Source: Taeniopygia guttata
Taxonomy: Eukaryota; Chordata; Aves; Passeriformes; Estrildidae
Length of the DNA stretch: 64,000 nt
Assembly: GCF_048771995.1 (NCBI RefSeq)
Contig: NC_133063.1
Location: 63,464,514-63,528,513 of the forward strand
Direction: 5' to 3'
The notes beneath the pieces are model-generated. The model searched no databases and was not told where the DNA came from. It saw only the letters and a program-made list of their open reading frames with translations. The position numbers and the translations under genes are program-made. This document shows, one piece after another, positions 22,062-31,240 of the stretch (within the stretch, counting starts at the first letter, position 1; each line of letters begins with the position of its first letter).

Positions 22062-22297
22062 TTTCTACTTACTTCTTTGTAGTCGGCCTCTTTTTTTTTA
22101 TTTGCATCTTTCAATTGCTTTTGGGGAAGGGTGTGGGGGATATTTCTGGACATCCTCCTCCCCAATCTCTGGGGTACTTACTTTTAGTAAAGCTGTGCTT
22201 TTGGCTTCTTTATCTGCTAAGTTGTTCCTTTTGGTCTTGAGCTGTATTCTTGTTTGGTGTCCTTTCACGTGGACTATGGTAATTGCCTCTGGCACCC
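22062..22297 (-). pseudogene. pol: ERV1 RNase H C-terminal part
   Basis: The frame begins PEAITIVHVKGHQ, the RNase H 'H.KGHQ' block, followed by NNLADKEAK with the last catalytic Asp. It is cut at 22297 by the ERVL-like insertion; the N-terminal part is at 29136-29460. Confidence 0.75.
22293..22297. repeat. Target site duplication CACCC, left
   Basis: CACCC immediately left of the LTR, repeated at 29131-29135. A 5-bp duplication. Confidence 0.85.
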
Positions 22298-22992
22298 TGT
22301 CCTAGTTTAGGGCAAATTTGGGGAAAACCCCCTGAAAGGAGCCCCCAGGAAACCCCCACGGCCCCTCCCCACCCACCTGGTTCAGGGAAAAATTTCCTCT
22401 GAGAGGGAAGTGGAAAAGAACCTGTTTATTCAACAACAGAGCACTCCCCAACACCAAAACAATTAACACAAGATGACAACAAGACTCTTTCACCCCTCTG
22501 AAGAGCTGAACAAATCCAGAAGGTCTTTCCTGGGAGTGGTCGCCCGGGTCTGGACGCTGGAGATGGCTGCTGCAGATCACCAAATGCAGGCTCCTGGTGT
22601 TCCTTGGTGTTTCCCAGATCCCAGTCCAGAGCAGGTTGAATGGTATTCAGAAAGAGGAAAGGGGGAAAAAAAAAAAACAACAGTCCAGGGAAAGAATTGG
22701 ACTGCTTAACCTAACTAGGAAGCAAAGCAAGAAAGCAAGAAAGCAGGCAAAGCAAGCAAGCAAGCAAGCAAGCAAAGCAAGCAAGCCAAGCAAGCAAGCA
22801 AAAGCAAAGCCAGCCAGCCAGCCCTAGCCTTTTCTAGCTTTCCAGCAGACATGGGGGGAGGTGAACCAGATGATAACACAGCAAAACAAACCTTCACTTT
22901 CAGAGTCAGTTCTGAAAGCACAGAACATAATATCAAACGTAAACAGAACACACGATTGGAGATACAAACACCATAACAGTCACCCTAGGACA
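22298..22992 (-). mobile_element. 3' LTR of the young ERV (695 bp)
   Basis: Ends TGTCCTAG...CTAGGACA are inverted repeats of at least 8 bases. AATAAA on the minus strand at 22430-22425 and a (CTTG)n-type tract at about 22725-22822. Sequence appears identical to 28436-29130, including a 12-base A run. Confidence 0.92.
22725..22822. repeat. (AAGC)n microsatellite inside the 3' LTR
   Basis: AAGC/CAAG units with interruptions (gcaagcaagcaagc). The identical tract recurs in the 5' LTR at about 28863-28960. Confidence 0.85.
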
Positions 22993-23003
22993 TTCCACCC
23001 CTT
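22993..23003 (-). promoter_or_regulatory. Polypurine tract of the young ERV
   Basis: Minus-strand AAGGGGTGGAA directly before the 3' LTR start TGTCCTAG. One T interrupts the purines. Confidence 0.7.
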
Positions 23004-23152
23004 ATCTCCATATCTTCAACATCATGTAAAAACTCCATCAAGTTAAAACTTGTATCTTTCACTTACTCATACCTTCTTTCTCATGTCTGTGTGTTTTTAT
23101 GCACAGACATTGACAGTAACATCCAGCAAACAGTGATATTTGCACAATAGTT

Positions 23153-26100
23153 TCACCCCACAATCAGATCTCCCTGAGGTACACATCGTGTTGTTCCATC
23201 TCTCTGCATTATCCACCATGTACAACCTGGTCCCTGAGCAAAAACAATCCCACGAATGGGTTTGTCTGTACTCGAGGCAGGATTGATCCACACTGATTTC
23301 CCTAACAAACCTCTGACATGTGCCACTGGGACTTTATCTCCGTCTACTATATTCAGGGGCTCAGACTGGGCAGGACCTGCTCGATTGGTGGAACCTCGGC
23401 TGTTAACTAACCAGGTGGCCTTTGCTAAATGTTGCTCCCAATTTTTGAAAGATCCCCCACCCAATGCTTTTAAGGTGGTTTTTAACAGTCCATTGTACCT
23501 CTCCACTTTGCCTGCAGCTGGTGCATGGTAGGGGATGTGGTACACCCACTCAATGCCATGTTCCCTAGCCCAGGTGTTGATAAGGCTGTTCTTGAAATGA
23601 GTCCCATTGTCTGACTCAATCCTCTCAGGGGTACCATGCCTCCAAAGGACCTGCTTTTCAAGGCCCAGGATGGTGTTACGGGCTGTAGCATGAGACACAG
23701 GGTAGGTTTCCAACCATCCAGTGGTGGCTTCTACCATTGTGAGCACGTAGCGCTTGCCTTGGCGTGTCTGGGGCAGTGTGATGTAGTCAATCTGCCAGGC
23801 CTCCCCATACTTGTACTTGGACCACCGCCCACCATACCACAGGGGCTTCACCCGCTTGGCCTGTTTGATGGTAGCGCATGTCTCACAGTCATGGATAACC
23901 TGAGAAATACTGTCCATGGTTAAATCCACCCCTCGGTCTCGTGCCCACTTATAAGTGGCATCTCTACCCTGATGGCCTGAGGCATCATGGGCCCATCGTG
24001 CTAGGAACAACTCCCCCTTGTGTTCCCAATCGAGGTCTATCTTTGACACCCCTATCTTTGCAGCCTGATCTACGTGCTGATTGTTTTGCTGCTCTTCATT
24101 AGCTCTACTTCTGGGGACATGGGCATCTACATGGCGAACCTTCACAGGTAGCTTCTCTACCCGGGTAGCGATATCTTTCCACTCTTCAGCAGCCCAAATT
24201 GGTTTTCCTCTACGCTGCCAGTTAGCTTCTTTCCACCTCTCTAGCCACCCCCACAGAGCATTGGCTACCATCCATGAATCAGTGTAGAGGTAGAGCTTTG
24301 GCCACTTCTCCCTTTCTGCAATGTCTAGGGCCAGTTGAACGGCTTTGAGTTCAGCAAACTGGCTTGATCCACCTTCTCCTTCAGTGGCCTCTGCAACCCG
24401 TCGTGTGGGACTCCATACAGCTGCTTTCCACTTCCGATTCATCCCTACGATGCGACAGGAACCATCAGTGAAGAGAGCATAGCGTGTTTCCTCTGCTGGC
24501 AGTTGGTTATATGGTGGAGCTTCTTCAGCCCGTGTCACTGGTTCTTCTTCTTCATCTGCGACACCAAAACTTTCACCTTCGGGCCAATTTGTAATTACTT
24601 CCAAAATCCCAGGGCGATTCAGCTTACCAATATGGGCACGCTGCGTGATGAGAGCAATCCACTTGCTCCATGTAGCACTGGTGGCATGGTGGGTGGAGGG
24701 AACCTTTCCTCTGAACATCCACCCCAGCACCGGTAGTCGGGGTGCCAGGAGGAGTTGTGCTTCTGTGCCAATCACCTCTGAGGCGGCCTGGACTCCCTCG
24801 TAGGCGGCCAAGATTTCCTTCTCTGTTGGGGTGTAGTTGGCTTCAGACCCTCTGTAGCTCCGACTCCAAAATCCCAGTGGTCGGCCCCGAGTCTCATCAG
24901 GCACCTTCTGCCAAAGGCTCCAGGACAGACCATGGTTCCCGGCTGCAGAGTAGAGTACGTTCTTCACATCTGGTCCTGTCCTGACTGGGCCAAGAGCTAC
25001 TGCATGAGCAATTTCCTGCTTTATCTGGGTGAAAGCTTGCTGCTGCTCAGGGCCCCAACAGAAATCATTCTTCTTACGGGTGACCAGGTAGAGGGGACTC
25101 ACGATCTGACTGTACTCAGGAATGTGCATTCTCCAAAAACCAATGGCGCCTAAGAAAGCTTGTGTCTCTTTCTTGTTGGTTGGTGGAGACATGGCTGTGA
25201 TCTTGTTGATGACATCTGTAGGAATCTGACGCCGTCCATCTTGCCACTTCACTCCCAAGAACTGGATCTCTCGAGCAGGTCCCTTCACTTTACTCTTCTT
25301 GATGGCGAAACCAGCTTCCAGGAGGATTCGGATGATTTTCTCTCCTTTCTCAAACACTTCTGCTGCTGTGTTCCCCCACACAATGATATCATCAATATAT
25401 TGTAGATGTTCTGGAGCCTCACCCTTTTCTAGTGCAGTCTGGATCAGTCCATGGCAGATGGTAGGACTGTGCTTCCACCCCTGGGGCAGTCGGTTCCAGG
25501 TATACTGCACTCCCCTCCATGTAAAGGCAAACTGAGGCCTGCATTCTGCTGCCAGAGGAATGGAGAAAAATGCATTGGCAATATCAATAGTGGCGTACCA
25601 CTTTGCTGCCTTGGACTCCAGCTCGTACTGGAGTTCCAGCATATCTGGCACAGCAGCGCTCAGTGGTGGAGTCACTTCATTCAATGCACGGTAGTCCACA
25701 GTCAATCTCCATTCTCCTTCAGATTTACGCACAGGCCAAATGGGGCTGTTGAAGGGTGAGTGGGTTTTGCTGACCACCCCTTGGCTCTCCAGCTCTCGGA
25801 TCATCTTATGGATGGGAACCACAGCATCTCGAGTTGTTCTGTACTGTCGACGATGCACTGTTGAAGTGGCAACTGGTACCTTTTGTTCTTCTCCCTTCAA
25901 CAGTCCTACTGTAGTTGGATTCTCAGACAGTCCAGGCAAGGTGTTCAGTTGCTGGATGCCCTCTGTCGCTACAGCTGCTATCCCAAATGCCCACCTGAGT
26001 CCCTTTGGGTCTTTAAAATATCCCCTTCGAAGGTAATCTATGCCCAAAATACATGGGGCCTCTGGGCCAGTCACAATAGGGTGTTTCTTCCACTCATTTC

Positions 26101-26332
26101 CTGTCAGACTTACATCAGCTTCCACCACGGTAAAGTCCTGTGATCCACCTGTCACACCAGCGATAGAGACAGATTCTGCCCCTACGTGTCTTGATGGAAT
26201 TAACGTGCATTGTGCACCAGTATCAACCAAAGCCTTATATCTTTGTGGTTCCGATGTGCCAGGCCAGCAAATCCACACAGTCCAGAAAACACGGTTTTCC
26301 CTCGCCTCTACCTGGCTAGAGGCAGGGCCCCT
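23153..26332 (-). CDS. pol: Young ERV pro-pol (protease, RT, RNase H, integrase), open frame
   Basis: Intact frame of about 1,060 codons continuing directly from the gag UAG in the same frame. Counting from the GTG codon at 26278: protease DTGA at residues 19-22; RT first Asp in IDIANAFF (232) and YIDD at 294-297; RNase H D605, E643, D667 and D737; integrase His764/His769 and Cys798/Cys801; catalytic D831, D890 and E926 with DD35E spacing. No stop or frameshift. Since no good ATG precedes the protease, Pol is probably made as Gag-Pol by stop readthrough. Integrase C-terminus ends at 23153; no env follows. All catalytic residues are present, so enzymatic competence is possible but not shown. 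Confidence 0.92.
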   Translation of the reverse strand, partial: RGPASSQVEARENRVFWTVWICWPGTSEPQRYKALVDTGAQCTLIPSRHVGAESVSIAGVTGGSQDFTVVEADVSLTGNEWKKHPIVTGPEAPCILGIDYLRRGYFKDPKGLRWAFGIAAVATEGIQQLNTLPGLSENPTTVGLLKGEEQKVPVATSTVHRRQYRTTRDAVVPIHKMIRELESQGVVSKTHSPFNSPIWPVRKSEGEWRLTVDYRALNEVTPPLSAAVPDMLELQYELESKAAKWYATIDIANAFFSIPLAAECRPQFAFTWRGVQYTWNRLPQGWKHSPTICHGLIQTALEKGEAPEHLQYIDDIIVWGNTAAEVFEKGEKIIRILLEAGFAIKKSKVKGPAREIQFLGVKWQDGRRQIPTDVINKITAMSPPTNKKETQAFLGAIGFWRMHIPEYSQIVSPLYLVTRKKNDFCWGPEQQQAFTQIKQEIAHAVALGPVRTGPDVKNVLYSAAGNHGLSWSLWQKVPDETRGRPLGFWSRSYRGSEANYTPTEKEILAAYEGVQAASEVIGTEAQLLLAPRLPVLGWMFRGKVPSTHHATSATWSKWIALITQRAHIGKLNRPGILEVITNWPEGESFGVADEEEEPVTRAEEAPPYNQLPAEETRYALFTDGSCRIVGMNRKWKAAVWSPTRRVAEATEGEGGSSQFAELKAVQLALDIAEREKWPKLYLYTDSWMVANALWGWLERWKEANWQRRGKPIWAAEEWKDIATRVEKLPVKVRHVDAHVPRSRANEEQQNNQHVDQAAKIGVSKIDLDWEHKGELFLARWAHDASGHQGRDATYKWARDRGVDLTMDSISQVIHDCETCATIKQAKRVKPLWYGGRWSKYKYGEAWQIDYITLPQTRQGKRYVLTMVEATTGWLETYPVSHATARNTILGLEKQVLWRHGTPERIESDNGTHFKNSLINTWAREHGIEWVYHIPYHAPAAGKVERYNGLLKTTLKALGGGSFKNWEQHLAKATWLVNSRGSTNRAGPAQSEPLNIVDGDKVPVAHVRGLLGKSVWINPASSTDKPIRGIVFAQGPGCTWWIMQRDGTTRCVPQGDLIVG

Positions 26333-26335
26333 CTA
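26282..26335 (-). promoter_or_regulatory. gag-pol UAG with potential readthrough pseudoknot
   Basis: UAG (26335-26333) separates gag and pol in one frame. Nine bases later a perfect 6-bp stem can form (GCCUCU 26323-26318 with AGAGGC 26309-26304). Loop bases CCAG (26315-26312) can pair with CUGG (26285-26282), giving an H-type pseudoknot with an 18-base second loop. The geometry resembles the known gammaretroviral readthrough signal. Pairing is inferred by eye. Confidence 0.6.
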
Positions 26336-28348
26336 AGCCTGGTTATCCTTCTTGCCTTGGGCGTATGTCTTAGAGGTTCCTTCAAGGGGATCAGACATGT
26401 CATCATCATCATCATGCCTGGCAGTTTGGCTACGGGCAACTGGAGCTGCTCTCCTTTTGGTGGCACTTCCTCTCTGAGTCTTACCTTCCTTCAATTCACG
26501 CACCCGTTGTGCCAGAGCACCAGTAGGTTTTCCGTCCCATTTCCTCATGTTTTCTCCGCAATCGCGCAGGAAGAACCACAGCTCAGTTCGTGGGGTGTAC
26601 CTTCTCTCACCATCTGAGGAACGTCTACGTTGGATACCAGAACCTCTGATCTGTACTGCTGAGATTTGGAGAAGGTCCTCCTTTATCTCCTCCCTGAGTC
26701 TCTTATGATTCTCCTCTATCTTATCTTCTAATTTCTGCAGACGTGTTTCCACTGCTGCAATTCTGGCATGGGTTGGGCCATGTACAGCATCTGCATATGC
26801 TCGGAGTTTCCTTGCCATTTCGAGCACGGTCTCATCCCTCTCATCTTGCTTCATTATTGCTAAGGCAGAAGCATAGTCATGTGGCCCAAGCCGTACAAGT
26901 TTTCGCCACATCACAGATGTACATGGTACCAAGTCTGGATTCCTAGTTGTTATTTCATCTGAGAAGATAATCTCTGCCACTGCCATTTCTCTCAGACGTT
27001 GGATCCCTTGTTCTATAGTCTTCCACTGGGTTTGCTGCATATAAAGATCATCTGCACACAGGTATCTTTGTGCTACACTTTCCAGAACCCGTGCCCAGAG
27101 GCTGTGAGGGTTAGCCCCCCTCATCATTCCTTGATCAATGACAGGATCATGTGACAGGGATCCCAAATGTCTTGCCTCAGTACCATCCAGAATTGTAGCC
27201 TCGCCTGCAGCATCCCAAAGACGGACCAACCAACTAATTATAGACTCATCAGGTCGTCGGGTATAATCCTTCCTCAGGCCACGAAGGTCCTTTAGGGAAA
27301 AGGACTCAGTATTGACCTCTGATCTTGTACCAGTTGCTTTGACTTCTGATTTTATGTCAGCAGGCATTGAGGGTCCCTCTCCTGCATTATCATCATCATC
27401 GTCATCATCCACTGGTCGATTGGTCTTTTCTGTGCGCTTCCCACTTCTTGTGCTAGTAGCAACAGCCATTGGTTGAGGCTTGGCTGCTGAGTCTGGTTTA
27501 GCTGCTGGTTTTGAGCTGGGGGTGTTGGCTGCAGCCTGAGTGACTGGTATAGCTGCTGATTTATCTCCCTGCCCCCCTTCCTCTGTCTGCTGCCCTACAG
27601 TATCTAGCAGGGTGCGATAAGCATATGCCAGGGCCCAGCTCACTGCAATGATCTTTTTCTCCTTAGAGTTATCATGGCACTTCTCTTTCAAGTACTTCGC
27701 CACCTCAGCCGGATTCTGAATTTGTTCACTAGGAAAGTCCCAGGCTATAGGGTCAGAAAATTCCTTTAAAATTTGGCCCATCTCCTCCCATTTCCCACAC
27801 CACTCAGGATTTCTCACACCTGGGTCTACTCCTGGGTCAGAGGTCTCATCAGCCCCTCTAGAAATCTCAGCCCTCATTCTAGAGAGACTGCAGACTGTAT
27901 AGAGAAAGGTTACTAGATTAAACACCAGGAAGATGGTCTCCTTAACAGTCAGGGGAAACTGAACATTCTCTAATAGGGAGGTAACAAATTCAGAGGAGAA
28001 GAAGGAAAGCAAAGGCTGAAAAGCCTCATCCCCTACTTCCCCTCTAACAAACTGGCTGTACAACCATAACCATGAACCATACATTCCAGGAACAGACCTC
28101 AGCACCTTTATAAACCCTCTGGAAGCTATTACACCCAAGCACAGCACGATGGATATTCTGGTCAGTGCCCTTCTACTGCAAAACCTACGTATTAGGGACA
28201 ATACCGGAGCTATTCCTGGATAAAAAAATAAACCTAGGGACCACAGGGGGATTAAGATCTGAAAAACCCCCAGGGACCAGAGACACATGCAGGCCTTCAC
28301 CCCAAGAGACAATATTAATTCAAACAACATAACCAGTAACTGCTCCAT
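26333..28348 (-). CDS. gag: Young ERV Gag with hydrophobic N-terminus
   Basis: The frame is open from the primer site (28429) to UAG (26333). The first ATG is at 28348, giving about 671 residues. The N-terminal 170 residues contain several long hydrophobic stretches that look membrane-spanning, unusual for Gag. A Pro/Ala/Lys-rich linker, an Asp run (7 or more) and a capsid-like region (around WLVRLWDAAGE) follow, then a predicted coiled coil (ETRLQKLEDKIEENHKRL), an Arg-rich patch and an acidic tail with DDDDD. No Cys/His zinc knuckle is visible. No lesion. Start choice is uncertain because upstream codons are open but lack ATG. Confidence 0.85.
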   Translation of the reverse strand: MEQLLVMLFELILSLGVKACMCLWSLGVFQILIPLWSLGLFFYPGIAPVLSLIRRFCSRRALTRISIVLCLGVIASRGFIKVLRSVPGMYGSWLWLYSQFVRGEVGDEAFQPLLSFFSSEFVTSLLENVQFPLTVKETIFLVFNLVTFLYTVCSLSRMRAEISRGADETSDPGVDPGVRNPEWCGKWEEMGQILKEFSDPIAWDFPSEQIQNPAEVAKYLKEKCHDNSKEKKIIAVSWALAYAYRTLLDTVGQQTEEGGQGDKSAAIPVTQAAANTPSSKPAAKPDSAAKPQPMAVATSTRSGKRTEKTNRPVDDDDDDDNAGEGPSMPADIKSEVKATGTRSEVNTESFSLKDLRGLRKDYTRRPDESIISWLVRLWDAAGEATILDGTEARHLGSLSHDPVIDQGMMRGANPHSLWARVLESVAQRYLCADDLYMQQTQWKTIEQGIQRLREMAVAEIIFSDEITTRNPDLVPCTSVMWRKLVRLGPHDYASALAIMKQDERDETVLEMARKLRAYADAVHGPTHARIAAVETRLQKLEDKIEENHKRLREEIKEDLLQISAVQIRGSGIQRRRSSDGERRYTPRTELWFFLRDCGENMRKWDGKPTGALAQRVRELKEGKTQRGSATKRRAAPVARSQTARHDDDDDMSDPLEGTSKTYAQGKKDNQA

Positions 28349-28410
28349 ACCCAGACAAAATAATTGGAACAAAAATATGATTACAACAGGGTTTTTTTCC
28401 ACTCTCTCGA

Positions 28411-28428
28411 GCCCCACGTTGGGCGCCA
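28411..28428 (-). promoter_or_regulatory. Primer binding site, tRNA-Lys type
   Basis: Minus-strand TGGCGCCCAACGTGGGGC, seven bases after the 5' LTR. This is the 18-base Lys-1,2-type site known from MPMV/MMTV-like viruses. Confidence 0.85.
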
Positions 28429-28435
28429 AAATATT

Positions 28436-29130
28436 TGTCCTAGTTTAGGGCAAATTTGGGGAAAACCCCCTGAAAGGAGCCCCCAGGAAACCCCCACGGC
28501 CCCTCCCCACCCACCTGGTTCAGGGAAAAATTTCCTCTGAGAGGGAAGTGGAAAAGAACCTGTTTATTCAACAACAGAGCACTCCCCAACACCAAAACAA
28601 TTAACACAAGATGACAACAAGACTCTTTCACCCCTCTGAAGAGCTGAACAAATCCAGAAGGTCTTTCCTGGGAGTGGTCGCCCGGGTCTGGACGCTGGAG
28701 ATGGCTGCTGCAGATCACCAAATGCAGGCTCCTGGTGTTCCTTGGTGTTTCCCAGATCCCAGTCCAGAGCAGGTTGAATGGTATTCAGAAAGAGGAAAGG
28801 GGGAAAAAAAAAAAACAACAGTCCAGGGAAAGAATTGGACTGCTTAACCTAACTAGGAAGCAAAGCAAGAAAGCAAGAAAGCAGGCAAAGCAAGCAAGCA
28901 AGCAAGCAAGCAAAGCAAGCAAGCCAAGCAAGCAAGCAAAAGCAAAGCCAGCCAGCCAGCCCTAGCCTTTTCTAGCTTTCCAGCAGACATGGGGGGAGGT
29001 GAACCAGATGATAACACAGCAAAACAAACCTTCACTTTCAGAGTCAGTTCTGAAAGCACAGAACATAATATCAAACGTAAACAGAACACACGATTGGAGA
29101 TACAAACACCATAACAGTCACCCTAGGACA
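28436..29130 (-). mobile_element. 5' LTR of the young ERV (695 bp)
   Basis: Same sequence as 22298-22992 as far as I can read. Minus-strand AATAAA at 28568-28563. Acts as promoter for gag-pol; no clear TATA box was found. Confidence 0.92.
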
Positions 29131-29135
29131 CACCC
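29131..29135. repeat. Target site duplication CACCC, right
   Basis: Matches 22293-22297. Confidence 0.85.
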
Positions 29136-29460
29136 TGATGGCTTTTAAGATTTGCCTGATTATTTCTTCATGCACTAGTCTTTGTCCCTGAGTATTGAGT
29201 AATCTTCTTTCTTCCTAAATCTTTCTGAAAGTGTGTACTACCCTGAATGCATATTTTGAATCTGTGAAGATCATTCTCTTTTTTCTTTCTAATTTCTGTA
29301 AAGCTTTTAATACTGCATATAATTCATAAGCTGGTGCTGACCATCTGGCATTTAGGGGTCTTGATTCTACTATCTCTTCTTTTTTGCCATTTATTACTGC
29401 ATAGCTTGATTTCTTTTTTCTATTTCTTGATTTCTACCTTCTGTATTTATTCATGGTTAA
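29136..29460 (-). pseudogene. pol: ERV1 RNase H N-terminal part
   Basis: Minus-strand codons encode YAVINGKKEEIVES, APAYELYAVLKALQKL and IFTDSKYAF: RNase H with its Glu and second Asp. A stop follows near 29225. It continues at 22297 across the young ERV. Upstream RT sequence is missing, so the ERV1 is truncated at about 29460. Confidence 0.7.
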
Positions 29461-29929
29461 GCATCCATGCCAACTCTGTTGAAGTCAATAGCAGGTTTCT
29501 GAATATAGCAGGAATTGGATTAAACCTAAAAGGTCTGCCAGTGCTATTACTGAAATACTAATTTGCATGTTTTCTTATTTTGGAACCAAAATATGACCAT
29601 GGCTTTTAATGTTGGGTTTTTGCAGCTAAGTGTGCAGATGCAATAATCACAGAACTCAGGTCATTTGAGATTACAGAAAGGTTAAAAATTATGCATGGGA
29701 AGGTAATTACAGGAACTTCTTTGTTTGCACTCACCTTGTTTGAGACAATGAGTGCAGTGTCACCTGTGCATCCCTGGATATGCCTTGAAGGTGCAAATGC
29801 TTTATTTGTAACCAAAGGGGAAATGTATCCAAATTTCTTGGGTTAAACAGTTACTTTGCAAATAGACTGATATAGAAACGTATCAATTTCTAAGGAGTAA
29901 AATCCCAAGGTTATAAGAAAAATGCACAG
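29461..29929. other. No gene recognised
   Basis: A 69-codon minus-strand frame (29815-29606) shows no known domain. Possibly decayed ERV1. Confidence 0.3.
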
Positions 29930-30165
29930 AATTCACAGAATTCACAGAATGACTAGGTTGGAAGAGACCTTCAAGATCATTGAGTCCAACCCATGCCCTA
30001 ACACCTCAACTAAACCATAGCACTGAGTGTTACATCCAGTCTTTTTTTAAACATCCAGGGATGGTGACTCCACCACCTTTCTGGGCGGACCATTCCAGAA
30101 CTTTATCACCCTTTCTGTAAAAACCTTTTTCCTAATATCCAACCTATATTTCCCTTAACACAGCT
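29930..30165 (-). mobile_element. CR1 LINE 3' end
   Basis: Plus strand reads 'cacagaatgactaggttgg' and 'agatcattgagtccaacc', then 'tccagggatggtgac', the reverse complement of the conserved CR1 tail. The end carries a duplicated 'attcacaga' motif. Confidence 0.85.
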
Positions 30166-30839
30166 TGAGACACACAAGCACATTAGTTTTTCATTGCTTT
30201 ACAGAATTTTCATTGATAGGATTTAATTTTTCTGAAACTTGACTTGTACACCCACAAATATGTTCTAAGGGTCTTGTTAAATTTATTTCAAAGGTATTTC
30301 AAAGAGCAGGAGTAACAGTAACATATTTAATTTCAACAATGCATGTTAGTTTCTTTTGTACATAGCTCTTAGGTTGCTCATTTCCTTAAAATAGGATTTA
30401 ATTTATACAGAGGAATGGTATTGTTTTAGTCTACAACTATTATCCAGAACTGAGTTTTGCAAAATGAATACTCAGAGAAGTGCTGATTTGACAATCTTAA
30501 GTCCTGCAGCATTTAAAAGATATAGCTATCTATTCCAATAGATGTGGAATAGAGACCCCATCACCTGTGACTTCCTTTCTCAGTTAAAAAGAAAAAGAAT
30601 GGAGAAATATCTGGGCTTTAGCTGTGTGTCTGGATATGAAGCCACATGAGGTTTTTGAAGGGCCCCACACGAGTTTTTCAAGTATTCTCTAAGCCTCCAG
30701 GTTCCCCAGCCCCAGGAGCACCCAGTTTTGTTGGTTTTGCATGGGTCAATTTTTGGAGAGGAGGAAAGAAGGCAGCCGGGAAAGTGAGGCATTTCTGCCA
30801 TAAGCTTTCCCTGTGCCAGGCAGAAGCAATCACTGAGTG
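30166..30839. other. No gene recognised
   Basis: AT-rich to moderate composition. Short ORFs only (30580-30869), none recognisable. Confidence 0.3.
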
Positions 30840-31106
30840 CCTCTGAGAGCAGGCGCGCTGCTCAGCCAATTAGAAAAGCTGGTGCCGCCTCTAGGACAAC
30901 ATTTTTAAGAGAGGAAAAAAGAGAGGAAAAGAAGCTGGCTTTCTCTCTGCCCTCCGAGGGGTGCTGCGGGGCAGCGGGGCCCCTTCCCGGCGGGCTCGGG
31001 GGCTCTTTCCCAGCAGGGTCGCCGGGCTGTGCTGCCGGGGCTCATCCCAGCGCCGCCAGCAGCTGCGGCCGAGCCCAGGAGCGAGCGATTTTTTTTTTTT
31101 TTTTTG
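30840..31106. promoter_or_regulatory. GC-rich, CpG-containing island, possible promoter
   Basis: Sudden GC-rich block with many CpG (cggcgggctcggggg, cagcgccgcc, gcggccgagccc) in AT-rich surroundings. It has an inverted CCAAT-type word (gccaatta, 30865-30872) at its left and a T run of about 18 (31089-31106) at its right. No coding frame is convincing. It could be the promoter/first exon of a gene or a retrocopy 5' end. Confidence 0.4.
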
Positions 31107-31240
31107 TGGGTGCACGTATGTTTGGCCAGCATCAACCCCCAGCACCAGTGCATGAGCCCACAAAGTGCAGTGGAGAGAGCAGCCGGCCAAACTCAGACTA
31201 TGGAACCTGGGAAGCTGCACGTTGTCCTAATGTGAATCCT

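Larger units (their letters stand above)
22298..29130 (-). mobile_element. Complete young ERV (ERVL-like, env-less), 6.8 kb
   Basis: Order on the minus strand: 5' LTR (29130-28436), Lys-tRNA-type primer site, gag (28429-26336), UAG, pro-pol (26332-23153), polypurine tract, 3' LTR (22992-22298). It is flanked by CACCC on both sides. The LTRs have equal length (695 bp) and I saw no difference between them, so the insertion is very recent. There is no room for env: only about 160 bases separate pol and the 3' LTR. Pol wording and absence of env favour a class III (ERVL) relative; the Lys primer site is more usual for beta-like viruses, so class is not certain. It sits in the RNase H region of an older ERV1. 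Confidence 0.9.

Noticed and set aside
22473-22951. ORFs in the LTRs, present twice
   Set aside because: They are chance frames in the LTR, including the (AAGC)n tract; duplicated only because the LTR is.
24742-26336. Plus-strand ORFs of 70-135 codons opposite pol and gag
   Set aside because: Shadow frames of the intact minus-strand genes.
22298-29130. Identical LTRs as an assembly duplication artefact
   Set aside because: Distinct flanks with a matching CACCC duplication and PBS/polypurine tract at the right LTRs support a real insertion.
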